A stretch of DNA of 33,795 nt from Clostridiaceae bacterium (GCA_910574345.1 CAJSZV010000036.1:1-33795), one strand, 5' to 3'; positions 1 through 8,573 are shown, counted from the first letter of the stretch. Made by a program: numbers and translations. The notes: generated from the letters alone by a model not told the origin.

Positions 1-245
1 AATTTCCATAGGGGTGGGCTTATTAAAGTTACCCTTTTTTACATCAACTGCTTGAAAAAAACTTTTTAAACATTTTTCATTTTACCTATTGACATTTCTT
101 AGCTGGACTTTATGTATGCCGTATAGCCGGCATGAATTGAATCCAACATAATTATGGTGGCTTTTTATCCCTCTGTTCTCTCTGCGGATAAGCAAAAAGC
201 CATAGTTTGGCAATATCCGTCAAAAGCTGCATAGAAGTCCGAACC

Positions 246-917
246 TTAAACATCCTCAGGCGTCTTAGAACTGGCCGGCTTTCCGAAATCCAGGATAACG
301 ATATCCTGATAGCTGTAAATATGCCTGCTTTCCCTGGTATCCACAGTCTGTACCATGGCAAGAATATGGACCCTGTCTCCGATACTGTACTCACTGGCAA
401 TGCCTGCCCTGGCATTGTAATATACCGCGTTGATCAGGTTGCGGTGTTCCGTGGAAAGATCAAGGCGGACGGCCAGGACCCTCTCTGTCCGCTTGACGAT
501 CCCGGCCAGGGTCCCTGTCAGGTATACCTCATTTTTCGTCTCCGGATAGGTCCGGCCAGGGATACCGAACACCTTCTCCATCTTGCTCCTGTCATGGAAC
601 ATCTCCCGGATGTAGAGACTGGTAATCTCCCTGGTCTCTCCGTTATTCTTGTCCAGCCCCAGATATGCCTGCACATAGCCTTTGATGGTTACATAATCCC
701 CTCGTTTAAAACTCCCAAACACGTCCGGGGTTATGGTATTTTTGTTGTAGGACAGAGAAGGATAATTCACCCTCACTCCGTTTTCAACCTTTCCCGACCG
801 TCTTGTGGTCGTTACTGCCGGACAGGCAACCGTGACCGTGCCGCTGTTTTCATCTCCACGGATACTTACGATCCTTCCGCAAAATACTGCTTCATTCATG
901 ATTTCACCAGGTTTCAT
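246..917 (-). CDS. OB-fold / SSB-like protein (hypothetical)
   Basis: A protein of 223 residues. The start at 917 is preceded by GAAGGAG seven bases upstream. The sequence has two consecutive segments with beta-rich, OB-fold-like texture: residues about 8-95 open with a strand pattern NEAVFCGRIVSI typical of single-stranded-DNA-binding proteins, and residues about 125-210 repeat the style with EVYLTGTLAGIV. Single OB domains of this kind bind ssDNA; a double arrangement would suit a replication or recombination accessory role, but that is inference. It is the last readable gene of the minus-strand module that also holds an SMC-like ATPase and a DEDDh exonuclease, which supports a DNA role. 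A 162-bp palindromic element separates it from the ATPase gene upstream. No enzymatic motif is visible. Confidence 0.6.
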   Translation of the reverse strand: MKPGEIMNEAVFCGRIVSIRGDENSGTVTVACPAVTTTRRSGKVENGVRVNYPSLSYNKNTITPDVFGSFKRGDYVTIKGYVQAYLGLDKNNGETREITSLYIREMFHDRSKMEKVFGIPGRTYPETKNEVYLTGTLAGIVKRTERVLAVRLDLSTEHRNLINAVYYNARAGIASEYSIGDRVHILAMVQTVDTRESRHIYSYQDIVILDFGKPASSKTPEDV

Positions 918-991
918 GTCTTGTCTCCTTCATTTTTTTCATGTTCCAGGGCATAAAAGGCCCCATAGATGGTTGATAGTGTCTGCGACTT

Positions 992-1153
992 AGAGCGTGT
1001 TTGAAAATTGCTTTCCGTCAGATGTGCGTCACAATTTGCAGGAGATTGGGTCCGAATGAGGGAGGCGTAGTGGGCTACGTTGACCGAATGAGGGCCAAAT
1101 CTCCTGCAAATTGGGGCGTGCAGATGATGGGAATGAATTGTCAAACACGCTCT
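992..1153. repeat. 162-bp MITE-like near-perfect palindrome
   Basis: The ends read AGAGCGTGTTTG and CAAACACGCTCT, which are exact inverted repeats. The whole element is symmetric about position 1072.5, with a small apex stem CGTAG-TGGG-CTACG at 1066-1079. The arms of about 80 bases stay similar throughout, with some mismatches. CCGAATGAGG occurs on both sides of the apex. No transposase is encoded and no clear target-site duplication is visible. This is the form of a miniature inverted-repeat element or of a long RNA hairpin. It lies between the ATPase and OB-fold genes, so any read-through transcript would carry a very stable stem. Confidence 0.85.
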
Positions 1154-1372
1154 CGGGAATCCCCTTACGTCTCAGTCCAATTATGGGAGAAAGCCGGCAT
1201 AAATAGGAAAAAAGAGGCAGCCCGGATGGCCACCCCTTTCACTGATCGCTGTATTTCCTTATTTCTAGGGTTCTCAACCCTTCTTTATGTATTTATTTGC
1301 TTTTTATAAATTCCGTTGATGAATCAAACCATACCCATCCCACATTGGCTCTGTCACAATCCCTCTTATCTT

Positions 1373-3202
1373 TTAATCGGGAATATACTGGGCATCCATA
1401 TCCTTAAACGCATTCCGTACATCCGCGTGATTAACCCCGCAGATAAAAATATGGTCATAGCTGTCCAAGAAATCCGGCTGCTCCATCAGCCTGCGCAGAT
1501 TGCCCAGCGCCTCCGTATCAAGGGCTTCCACATTATCAAGAAACAGCAGGCGGGTGTTGGACAGCTGGTTTAACAGATCCGTAATGAGACATACGGCAAT
1601 AATGGTCTCACCGCTGGATAACGACTCCAGAGGGATGAAGCCATGATTTGCCGGTGTCTTCATCAGGATACGCACCCCATCCTCCTGAATGAACCTCAGT
1701 TCATATCCCGGCGCAAAACTGGCGGCACGCAGGTTGCAGGTCCTGGTGAACATGGAAAGATACCGCTCCATGATTCCGGATTTCACCTCCCCCTTATCCT
1801 CCAAAGCAGAGATCAGATAGTCATAACGCTCAATACGTGCCCGAAACCGTTCCACGTCCTTTGTAAGTTCCGCTTTTTTCTGGAAATCCTCTAGGTTCCG
1901 CTTTTCGGCCATCAGTTCCTGCTTCTTTTTTGCCGTGTCTTCAGCCGGCACAGGGGACTCCGGCTTTTCTGGCAATTCTGTAAGGTTCTCCCTGCATAAT
2001 TTGATCTGCGCTGTAAGGCGCTCGTACTGGTCAAAGCTTCTTTTCTGTTCATCATATTCCTTTCTTCTTTCGATACAACGCTGGATCACGTCCTCCTTTG
2101 TCCGGATATCGGTCTGGTACAGCCCGTACAGCTGTTCATTCTCCCTGATCGACTTCTCGATTTCGCCACGGACTTCCGACTTATCCGTGGAGCAGATCAG
2201 TTTGTTTGAAATCGGGCATACCGGTTTATCCAGGCTGTCCAGGGTAAGCCGGAAAAGTTCCAGGTTATTTTTAATAATCTGCGCCTTGCTGATCAGATTG
2301 GATTTTTCCTGTTCCGCTTTGTTCCTGGAAGCCTCAATCTTCTCCCATTCTCCATCTTCCGGAGCCTGAGGCGGTGTTTCTGGCAGCTGCCCTTCCAGCT
2401 CCTTAATCCGGGCCTTCTGCCTCTGCTGTCTCTGTTTCGCTTCCTCATAGTTACGGCTCCGTTCCAGTCCCGTCTTTGCCTGAGCCTCCCGAACCAGGAT
2501 ACTTGCAAGCTCCTGTTCGATTAATTCCATAGTCTTGGAAGGCTCTTTTGGGTGCAGCCTGCCCAGTTCCGCTTCCATTCCTCGTAATGACCGTTTTGCC
2601 GCCGTCCTTTCCTCATAGAAATAGCGGCGGGCCGCTTCGATTTGCTCAATGCCGAATTCCTCCGGCATGGGCGGAAAGAATAAGGAACACTCCAGATTGA
2701 TGTCCTCCGTCATCCTGGAAAAATAATTCATGACAATATCAAAGTTCAGGCGCTCCGGAATGTATTTTAAGAGGAATGCGGACAGCTCCCCCGGCTTTAA
2801 GTGCAATAATACCTCAGAGCTGCTGGTAATCTTCACACTTTCCAATGGGTCAATTCTCTTCCTCTTCCCTTTTTCTTCCGGATTCTCTGAACGGGGAACC
2901 GGTAAGCCCGCCGTATCCGCAACAGCCAGATTCAGCGCCTCCTCGGTCACCCGTTTTCCATTGACTTTAAAGGTATTGGTTCTGCCCCGTACCCGCTCCG
3001 TATCCATGCCGTTTTTATAGAGAATCCGAACCGAAGTGTTTCTCACATCCTCAGAAGCCAGTCCGGTAATGCCAAACCGGATGGCGTCACAAAGGGAGGT
3101 CTTCCCGGCTCCGTTGGCCCCTAAGAATAAGTTCCGCTTCCTGGGGCACAGATCAAAGTCCTTGCCCCGGTAATTTTCTATCCTTATCCGTTCTAATTCC
3201 AT
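1373..3202 (-). CDS. SMC/RecF/Rad50-like AAA ATPase
   Basis: A 609-residue protein. Walker A GANGAGKTS lies at residues 28-36, directly after an N-terminal IRIENYRG strand as in RecF, SbcC and Rad50. A long charged, Glu/Lys/Arg/Gln-rich coiled-coil region fills roughly residues 190-450. The ABC signature SLSSGE is near 527-533 and Walker B LLFLDN near 552-557. The residue after the Walker B aspartate is Asn where canonical ABC ATPases have Glu. A Cys pair, CPISNKLIC, near the middle recalls but does not match the CxxC zinc hook of Rad50. AAGGAG precedes the start by six bases. The family couples ATP-driven clamp closure to DNA end or gap processing. The neighbouring DEDDh exonuclease could be its nuclease partner (inference). 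Confidence 0.88.
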   Translation of the reverse strand: MELERIRIENYRGKDFDLCPRKRNLFLGANGAGKTSLCDAIRFGITGLASEDVRNTSVRILYKNGMDTERVRGRTNTFKVNGKRVTEEALNLAVADTAGLPVPRSENPEEKGKRKRIDPLESVKITSSSEVLLHLKPGELSAFLLKYIPERLNFDIVMNYFSRMTEDINLECSLFFPPMPEEFGIEQIEAARRYFYEERTAAKRSLRGMEAELGRLHPKEPSKTMELIEQELASILVREAQAKTGLERSRNYEEAKQRQQRQKARIKELEGQLPETPPQAPEDGEWEKIEASRNKAEQEKSNLISKAQIIKNNLELFRLTLDSLDKPVCPISNKLICSTDKSEVRGEIEKSIRENEQLYGLYQTDIRTKEDVIQRCIERRKEYDEQKRSFDQYERLTAQIKLCRENLTELPEKPESPVPAEDTAKKKQELMAEKRNLEDFQKKAELTKDVERFRARIERYDYLISALEDKGEVKSGIMERYLSMFTRTCNLRAASFAPGYELRFIQEDGVRILMKTPANHGFIPLESLSSGETIIAVCLITDLLNQLSNTRLLFLDNVEALDTEALGNLRRLMEQPDFLDSYDHIFICGVNHADVRNAFKDMDAQYIPD

Positions 3203-3216
3203 AAATTTCTCCTTCC

Positions 3217-3894
3217 TTATCTTCCCTGTTTCTGGCAGGTTCCTGTTTTTGTCATGTCATAGGCCGTATAGATGGACCGTTCATTTAACTCCCTGTCCAG
3301 GTACTCATAAGCCTCTCCGCAGCGGAACCAAGCATAGCTTTTGATTCCGCCTTTCGGCTCCAGGGCCTCTCTGCAGCGCTTCATCATCTGCCGGTCTATG
3401 ACCTGAATCACCGTGGACTGCATAGCGCCCTGGCGGTCTTTGCCAAGGTAGAGCCCCATACTTAAATAAGGCTCCCCTTTGCTGCTTATTTTGTCCTTCA
3501 TCCATGTTACCAGCCCGCCTATGGCATTTCTGGCATAGTCATGGTTTTCATCCGGAGGGAAGGTGATGACACCGCCATAGACCACCCGGTAACCGTTGCC
3601 CTGCTCAAAATCCCCCATGGGGAACCGGACAAGGGCCGCAACCACACTGCCAATCCGAAACCGCTTTTTTCTGGCAATCTCCGCCCAGGGAATCCCTTCC
3701 TTCCCATCCTGGCGCGGTTCCTGGTTCTGAAAGATAATCCTGCTTCTTGCCTCTTCCATCCGTTTTTCCGTCTGGCTGTACCGGTCATAAGCCACGGTCA
3801 GCTCATACTTTTGGGGAGACACATCCTGAATCTCACAGACTTTTCCGATAACCAGGAATATCTCCTCATTCTTTTTCATGAATATTCCTTTCAT
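3217..3894 (-). CDS. Hypothetical protein of DNA-metabolism module
   Basis: 225 residues, not recognised. The start at 3894 has AGGAGG five bases upstream, overlapping the stop of the 465-residue gene; an internal ATG at 3879 also has a weaker AAGGA site. The N-terminal third (VIGKVCEIQDVSPQKYELTV) has the strand pattern of an OB or SSB-like fold, followed by a mixed alpha/beta region with several Gly-rich turns. There is no signal peptide or membrane segment. It sits between the SMC-like ATPase (14 bases downstream) and the 465-residue gene (9 bases upstream), so it is almost certainly co-transcribed with them. Function unknown; participation in DNA binding is a guess from context. Confidence 0.7.
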   Translation of the reverse strand: MKGIFMKKNEEIFLVIGKVCEIQDVSPQKYELTVAYDRYSQTEKRMEEARSRIIFQNQEPRQDGKEGIPWAEIARKKRFRIGSVVAALVRFPMGDFEQGNGYRVVYGGVITFPPDENHDYARNAIGGLVTWMKDKISSKGEPYLSMGLYLGKDRQGAMQSTVIQVIDRQMMKRCREALEPKGGIKSYAWFRCGEAYEYLDRELNERSIYTAYDMTKTGTCQKQGR

Positions 3895-3903
3895 AGTGCC
3901 CTC

Positions 3904-5301
3904 CTACTTTGCTTCCGACAAGGGAAACGCCTGGTTTCTCCCTTTCTCCCCTTCCAGTTCCACGTAAGCTGCCCCGGAAATACATTCCCGGAATTTTCGG
4001 ACCGTCTCCTGGTTCATGCCTTCCTTTTCCATATAAGGCCGCAGGGTCTCCGATAAGGAAAAGATGTCCATGACCAGATCATAAGCCGTATAATGGGCAT
4101 GATCGTCAATATGGTGCCAGTCTATGGCCCTTAAAACAGAATCCATACGTTTTTTACTTAAGACCTTCACCATACCAAGCTGCTTGAACACCTGCTTGTA
4201 AGCGGCAAGGACTGCCTTATGGTTTTTGATGGTCCCGTTATGGCACTTAGACAGGTCAAGCCCTGGAGGCGTGATGTCAATTTCCTTCAGCTCCATCAGT
4301 CTCCCCGGAAGCCGGAGATACTGTCCAAGGACACACTGGCGGATGTCCTCCTCCACCTTATCCAGATTTCCATCCATAAGGCTTTTACCACGGTGTTCCT
4401 TGGCATAAGATGTGTCATATACCACTGCGCCGTTTTCTTTTAACTTCCAGTATCCTCTTACCACAAAGGAGCTTTCCCCGATGTCCGAGGTCTGGATCTC
4501 CACACAGGGCACCATCGGCCTTGTGAAACCATAAAGGCCCTGCAGCTTCTCCCCGTACTCCTCAAAGGAAAAGGAAATCCTGGCACGCTTATGGGTAATG
4601 TCCCACCCCTCACATCTCATCGGACCCAGCCCGCCGTACACAATGCCGCCGTCCGGCCTGCTCTCCATGTCATGCCCCATAAGATCCTTATACACCACAC
4701 AGATCTCATGTAAGGGGATGGGCCGGTAGCTGCTGCTCATCATGGCGAAAATCTTCCCTACCTGCCGGTACTGCTTAATCACCAGGGTCACTTCCTCCTC
4801 CCGGTCTAAAAGCTGGGCCATGAAAATATCCCTGGCAAGGCTGTGTTCCCGCATGATATCGCTTGCAATCCCCAGCCGTTGGGCCATGGTATTGGCGGCA
4901 AGGGAGGACACATAATAAACCGCGTCCCCGCTGGCGCTTTCCCGGTTGATTACCATGGTAGGATTTTGTTCCATGGTCTCTCTCATCAGTTCCGAATCCG
5001 CAGGCAGTTCGCCTGTCTGTAACGGGAGCAGCTTCTGGGTGGGAAAGCTGTATCCGGGGATCTGGGCTGTTTTTCCGTCCTGCCAATAGTTTCCGGGGTC
5101 CAACCTCCAGGCACGTAAGATACCGGGAAACTGCTCCTGATCCTGTTTTTCTTCCTTCATAATGCTTAAAAGGGACAAGGACCGTAAGCACACCTTTGTG
5201 TAATAGGTGTGGGTATCAATATCCTTGACCGCTGCTTCAAAATCGTCTTCCTGTTCTCCGCTGATTTCATAATCGTCCAACAGAAATCTGGCGTCTTTCA
5301 T
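3904..5301 (-). CDS. Hypothetical protein, possible DUF932-like
   Basis: 465 residues with AAAGGAG seven bases before the ATG. The sequence is soluble and mixed alpha/beta, with no nucleotide-binding loop. The stretch around residues 175-205 (QVGKIFAMMSSSYRPIPLHEI) resembles the core of DUF932 / phage-plasmid-like proteins, which are often found near recombination and SSB genes in mobile elements; I cannot confirm this without a profile search. The C-terminal third is helical, with a His cluster (WHHIDDHAHYTAYD) that could bind metal or just be structural. It is the first gene after the tandem structured repeats at 5531-5782 and leads an apparent transcription unit with the 225-residue gene and the ATPase. 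Confidence 0.7.
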   Translation of the reverse strand: MKDARFLLDDYEISGEQEDDFEAAVKDIDTHTYYTKVCLRSLSLLSIMKEEKQDQEQFPGILRAWRLDPGNYWQDGKTAQIPGYSFPTQKLLPLQTGELPADSELMRETMEQNPTMVINRESASGDAVYYVSSLAANTMAQRLGIASDIMREHSLARDIFMAQLLDREEEVTLVIKQYRQVGKIFAMMSSSYRPIPLHEICVVYKDLMGHDMESRPDGGIVYGGLGPMRCEGWDITHKRARISFSFEEYGEKLQGLYGFTRPMVPCVEIQTSDIGESSFVVRGYWKLKENGAVVYDTSYAKEHRGKSLMDGNLDKVEEDIRQCVLGQYLRLPGRLMELKEIDITPPGLDLSKCHNGTIKNHKAVLAAYKQVFKQLGMVKVLSKKRMDSVLRAIDWHHIDDHAHYTAYDLVMDIFSLSETLRPYMEKEGMNQETVRKFRECISGAAYVELEGEKGRNQAFPLSEAK

Positions 5302-5530
5302 ATGTTTACTCCTTTCCAGCCAGAAAACACGTCACTGGCGCGTTTCTGGCATACCGGGCATAACAGTCCATGGCGCCAGCCCTAGCCTGTTTAAACGAAA
5401 GCGGCCAGCTGGCACATGGAAGTATGGGTTTCTAAGATCCTTTCAAATTTTGTTTTTCTCAGCCATCTCTGTCCTCCATCCTTTCTCTGGGTTTCATGGA
5501 AATTATGAGGATAGAACACTGTTTATAGGG
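5302..5530. other. Intergenic region upstream of 5301, no gene seen
   Basis: These 229 bases contain no convincing coding frame. They include the ribosome site for the gene starting at 5301 and presumably its promoter, but I could not pick a clear -35/-10 pair. A CCAGAAA...TTTCTGG inverted pair lies near 5321-5350. The structured tandem repeats begin at 5531. Confidence 0.5.
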
Positions 5531-5782
5531 AATCGAGTGTGTCTTTTCTCCCCTGCTCGCTATGCGGCCTACACGCTGCTTTAGCGGTATATTCCCCTAT
5601 GTGGGTCTGCGCAATCGAGTAGAGGAGGCTTCTCCACTTACACGCCCAGACACCCGTCAGCTTGGCTGACATATTTCCTCTGGGTACCTGTGTACAATCG
5701 AGTAAGGTAGGCCTCTCCCCCTACTCGCACACGGCCCGTATACCACTTTAGTGGCACACTTCCTCTGCATGGGCCTGTGCAT
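5531..5782 (-). repeat. Three tandem ~83-nt structured repeats (candidate ncRNA array)
   Basis: Three diverged units begin with AATCGAGT on the + strand: 5531-5612, 5613-5695 and 5696-5782. Unit 3 folds clearly. CGAGTA (5699-5704) pairs with TACTCG (5722-5727). GCACACGGCCC (5727-5737) pairs with GGGCCTGTGC (5771-5780) with one bulged base. GTATACCAC (5738-5746) pairs with GTGGCACAC (5751-5759) over a TTTA loop. Unit 2 keeps the layout with different bases: GTCAGC/GCTGAC (5656-5661/5665-5670) and CAGACACCC/GGGTACCTG (5647-5655/5682-5690). Unit 1 has CGCT/AGCG at 5574-5577/5583-5586. A one-sided bulge reading AGAGGAA on the minus strand is kept in two units and nearly kept in the third. Changed stems with retained pairing argue for selection on RNA or ssDNA structure. 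The minus orientation follows the flanking genes and is inferred. Confidence 0.75.
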
Positions 5783-5835
5783 AAAAAAAGAGAAACAAGT
5801 ATCCGCCTGTTTCCCTTTCGTTATGATACCTTGAT

Positions 5836-6717
5836 TCATTTTTTAGAAATCTGTATGCTGCCTTTCCATCTGGCAAGGTCTGTCTCCGAATGACAATTGG
5901 TCGCCTTCATTACCTGTAGAATGACATACTCCATGTCATACCTGGAAATCATGTCCGAAATCTCTTTTGTGGACCAGACATGGGTAAGGCAGTCAAAATA
6001 CAGCGTGGTGTCCTCTGTCTCCACATAAATCCGTTTCTGCCTTTGATTTCGTGGATTCTCCCACCTTGCTATCCGTACTACCTTTGTCCGAATCAGACGC
6101 TGAGCTGACTTGCGGCACTTTTCCCGGCACCGGTCAATACAGCCGTTTGCCACCAGAAGCGTGGCCATGGTGTCACCCTCCGCATTATGAAACTGGGTGA
6201 TTCCATCAGCCAGACCAAGATAATTGGTGACAGAGCCAAGCTTATAATTCACGGTCTCCCCCGGAAGGATTACTGCTTTTACTACCTTGTAGATGTCAAT
6301 GGATTCCTGAGGTGCAAAGACTAAGCCATTCCGTGTATATATGGCGTCCATAAATGGGTCGTCAAACTGGAGATTGTTGTATCCCACCACCGTCATATCT
6401 TTAAAAAAGCCGGCAATCTCATGGATTACTTCTGCCTCCCTTGGCATTCCTACCAGGAAATCATCGGTGATTCCCGTAAGTTCCACGATTTTTTCCGGCA
6501 GGGCGTAGCCAGGGTTGATATACCAGGCCCGACTCTCCATCTCCTCAAAACCATCCTCACAGACAAAACATTTCCTGGCGGATATCTGGATTACATGGTT
6601 CTTCTCCGGTGAAAGCCCGGTTGTCTCACAGTCATAGATAACGGCTGCCATATTTTCCTTCAGGAAACGCAAGAATTTTTCCGCTGTGTTCCCTGAACGG
6701 TAAAACTCTCTTCCCAT
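5836..6717 (-). CDS. DEDDh 3'-5' exonuclease (DnaQ/RNase T superfamily)
   Basis: 293 residues. All five catalytic positions of the DEDDh family can be placed: Asp29 and Glu31 in YDCETTGL, Asp119 in NNLQFDD, and His177/Asp182 in HNAEGD. This predicts two-metal-ion hydrolysis of single-stranded DNA or RNA from the 3' end, acting in the cytoplasm. The C-terminal ~90 residues (from about 200) are an extra domain after the nuclease fold with a basic stretch, possibly for substrate or partner binding. GGGAG lies nine bases before the ATG and overlaps the end of the upstream gene, so the two are translationally close. The array of structured repeats follows its stop codon. It could supply the nuclease activity of a module whose motor is the SMC-like ATPase. 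Confidence 0.88.
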   Translation of the reverse strand: MGREFYRSGNTAEKFLRFLKENMAAVIYDCETTGLSPEKNHVIQISARKCFVCEDGFEEMESRAWYINPGYALPEKIVELTGITDDFLVGMPREAEVIHEIAGFFKDMTVVGYNNLQFDDPFMDAIYTRNGLVFAPQESIDIYKVVKAVILPGETVNYKLGSVTNYLGLADGITQFHNAEGDTMATLLVANGCIDRCREKCRKSAQRLIRTKVVRIARWENPRNQRQKRIYVETEDTTLYFDCLTHVWSTKEISDMISRYDMEYVILQVMKATNCHSETDLARWKGSIQISKK

Positions 6718-6723
6718 TCTGTC

Positions 6724-7410
6724 TTACTCCCTTAAGTTGATGTTGTGACGCTTAATATAATCTTTGGCTGACATGACAATTTCTTTCATATTGTCGCTGG
6801 GATTGGTAACATCATAGAGCATGGAAAGAGTCCTGCGCCCATCCGCGCTCTTTACCATATCCGAGATCCAGTTGTCCTTCCTGTTTTTGTATTTCCCCAC
6901 AGGAACCTGGAAATCATCCGCCTCCCGTCCGTCAGGCTTAGGTGGCTGCTGCTGGGATTTCTCCCCGCCTTTTGGAGAATTTCCAGCAGTACCTGCCGTG
7001 TTTTCCATCTTCCTGCTTTTGTCTGTGGCCGTGTTTGGCAAGGAATCCGCTGCCCTGGTATTGCTGGTTGCCGCGCCTCCTGCGCCATTTCCAGATGGGC
7101 CTTTTCTTTCTGTCTGAGCAGGCGGCGTTCCCTCTTCCGTCCTTCCACCGGAACCTTTATCCGCCTCTTCCATGTCTTTTCCATAAAAGTCACACAAAGC
7201 CATATACCCTGCGCACTGCTGGGCAATGGACAGTTCCTTATCCGCCGCCATCCGTACAATCCTCCGGATACCCTGCTTTTCAGATACCGTGCAGGTCACG
7301 GCCGAGTAGTTTTCCGTAGCTGTGATTGCCTCATAATCCACAAACAGTCCGTCCTCTAAGGCACGTTTTTCCATAGCAAGAAAACATGCCGAAGCCTTTT
7401 TTAATCCCAT
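6724..7410 (-). CDS. Hypothetical protein with ExoX-like C-terminal segment
   Basis: The best start is the ATG at 7410, with GGAGGAG just upstream, giving 228 residues; a longer frame to 7533 has no ribosome site. Residues 1-80 are helical and soluble. Residues about 85-165 are low-complexity (Gly, Ala, Pro, Lys, Thr), a probable flexible linker. The C-terminal ~60 residues contain VPVGKYKNRKDNWISDM, which resembles the small GKYKG-type domain found at the end of ExoX and related exonucleases. The domain order (globular, linker, small domain) and position directly upstream of the DEDDh exonuclease suggest a DNA-binding or annealing partner of that nuclease; this is inference and the N-terminal part is not recognised. 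Confidence 0.65.
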   Translation of the reverse strand: MGLKKASACFLAMEKRALEDGLFVDYEAITATENYSAVTCTVSEKQGIRRIVRMAADKELSIAQQCAGYMALCDFYGKDMEEADKGSGGRTEEGTPPAQTERKGPSGNGAGGAATSNTRAADSLPNTATDKSRKMENTAGTAGNSPKGGEKSQQQPPKPDGREADDFQVPVGKYKNRKDNWISDMVKSADGRRTLSMLYDVTNPSDNMKEIVMSAKDYIKRHNINLRE

Positions 7411-8138
7411 CTTTCTCCTCCAGTTCCAGATAAAAAGAATCAAAGGGCATTCCATAACGATGTCCTCAACTCCTTGTTTTATGTTTCTATGGGAATTATG
7501 GGGTAAGACTTTGGAAGATAAGAAGGTAAACACCCCATGGACTACAGAATTTCTCTATTCTCTTTTTAAGGTGCAATCCAATATTTCCCGGCTTTTCATA
7601 CAAAGCCTCTCATTCAAAGGGCGGCCCTCTTACCAAAGCCCTTTCACCAGGCAAAACAAGCCTGAAAATCATAGGAAAATGTGTTTTTAAAGGGAATGTG
7701 CTTTTGATTGTCAGAAATTCAAACAACAGAACATATCTTTTATAAAAACTTAGAAGAATATAAAAAATGCCCATGGAAACAGAGAACCATCGGACATATT
7801 GTAATCGGATACCGCTTCTATCCTTATTTCTAATATAGGGTTTTACCCAAGATTTCAGGCTGTCTGACTGTGCGACATTGCCAGAGATTTTTTTAACCGG
7901 ATACTTGTTAACCGGTTTTTCTTTCCGTCTATTCCACGCTTTAGAATCACCATATACTCCTGACCGATTCCGGAAGCAAGAACAGGCATACAAATCTCCT
8001 TCTCCAGAATCTGTTTTTTTTATCCAAAAAAGGGATTGTATGCCTATCTCGGTTTAAACCCTCGTTTTAAGGTATAGTATCGCCCTTTTCACTTTTGCGA
8101 TATAGGGCATTACACTATATTTATGGAGGTGAATAAAC
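7411..8138. other. Long intergenic region without supported gene
   Basis: About 730 bases between divergent genes. Open frames present, such as one at 7610-7993 on the minus strand, lack a ribosome site and have unlikely composition, so I call none. The left end should carry the promoter of the minus-strand DNA-metabolism module and the right end that of the XRE gene at 8139. Base composition is more AT-rich than the neighbouring genes. Confidence 0.5.
8078..8102. promoter_or_regulatory. Inverted repeat, possible XRE operator
   Basis: TATCGC (8078-8083) and GCGATA (8097-8102) are exact inverted repeats 13 bases apart, about 37 bases before the XRE start codon. TATAGT at 8073-8078 could be a -10 element. 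The position suits an autoregulatory operator; this is inferred from location only. Confidence 0.4.
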
Positions 8139-8489
8139 ATGGATATTCCAAAAACGCTTTTTGCTACCATGATCAGAAACGCCCGGATGGACCGGCATTG
8201 GACGCAGGAGGAGCTTGCGGAAAAGCTTGGTCTCTCTCCTGCTTACCTTGGCGATCTGGAACGCTACAAAAATACACCCAGCCTTCCGGTGTTCTGCAAC
8301 GCTATGCGGATTCTGAATCTTTCCGCCGATGATTATGTCTATCCCAATGGGAATGACAACAGTACTACATATAAGCAGCTGCTTCGCTTACTGACCCACT
8401 GTGATGAACACCAACTTCGGGTACTGCTGGCAACTGCGGAAGCCCTGCTGCAGCCGGCTCTGGAACTTAATAATCATTTTACCAAATAA
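8139..8489 (+). CDS. XRE-family helix-turn-helix regulator
   Basis: 116 residues. ATGGAGG lies about nine bases upstream of the ATG. An HTH_3/XRE domain fills residues about 8-62: the WTQEELAEKLGLS helix pair followed by AYLGDLERYKNTPSL fits the Cro/CI recognition helix. The tail to residue 116 is helical and may dimerise. It is a DNA-binding repressor or activator in the cytoplasm. An inverted repeat sits in its promoter region, and a bidirectional terminator hairpin follows it at 8574-8607. No target operon is evident beyond its own gene. Nearest relatives are regulators of mobile elements and small chromosomal regulators; I cannot tell which. Confidence 0.88.
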   Translation: MDIPKTLFATMIRNARMDRHWTQEELAEKLGLSPAYLGDLERYKNTPSLPVFCNAMRILNLSADDYVYPNGNDNSTTYKQLLRLLTHCDEHQLRVLLATAEALLQPALELNNHFTK

Positions 8490-8573
8490 ATCTGTACCGT
8501 TTATGATAAAAGTCTGATAAATTCTTATATTTCTACATGATTTGACAAGCCCAACTGTCATAATCCTATCTGA

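Noticed and set aside
93-120. TTGACA with a 16-17-base spacer to TATGTA as a + strand promoter
   Set aside because: No gene follows on the + strand for thousands of bases, so it is probably chance in AT-rich DNA.
207-956. Open frame of 249 residues on the + strand
   Set aside because: It is a shadow of the OB-fold gene on the other strand, without a ribosome site and with unlikely composition.
1001-1309. Open frame of 102 residues on the + strand
   Set aside because: It is mostly the palindromic element read through, with no ribosome site or recognisable protein.
5531-5782. CRISPR array or integron attC sites
   Set aside because: The units diverge along their whole length rather than having constant repeats and variable spacers, and there are no cas genes or an integrase nearby.
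7610-7993. 127-residue minus-strand frame in the long intergenic region
   Set aside because: No ribosome site, odd composition, no recognisable domain. I cannot exclude a decayed gene.
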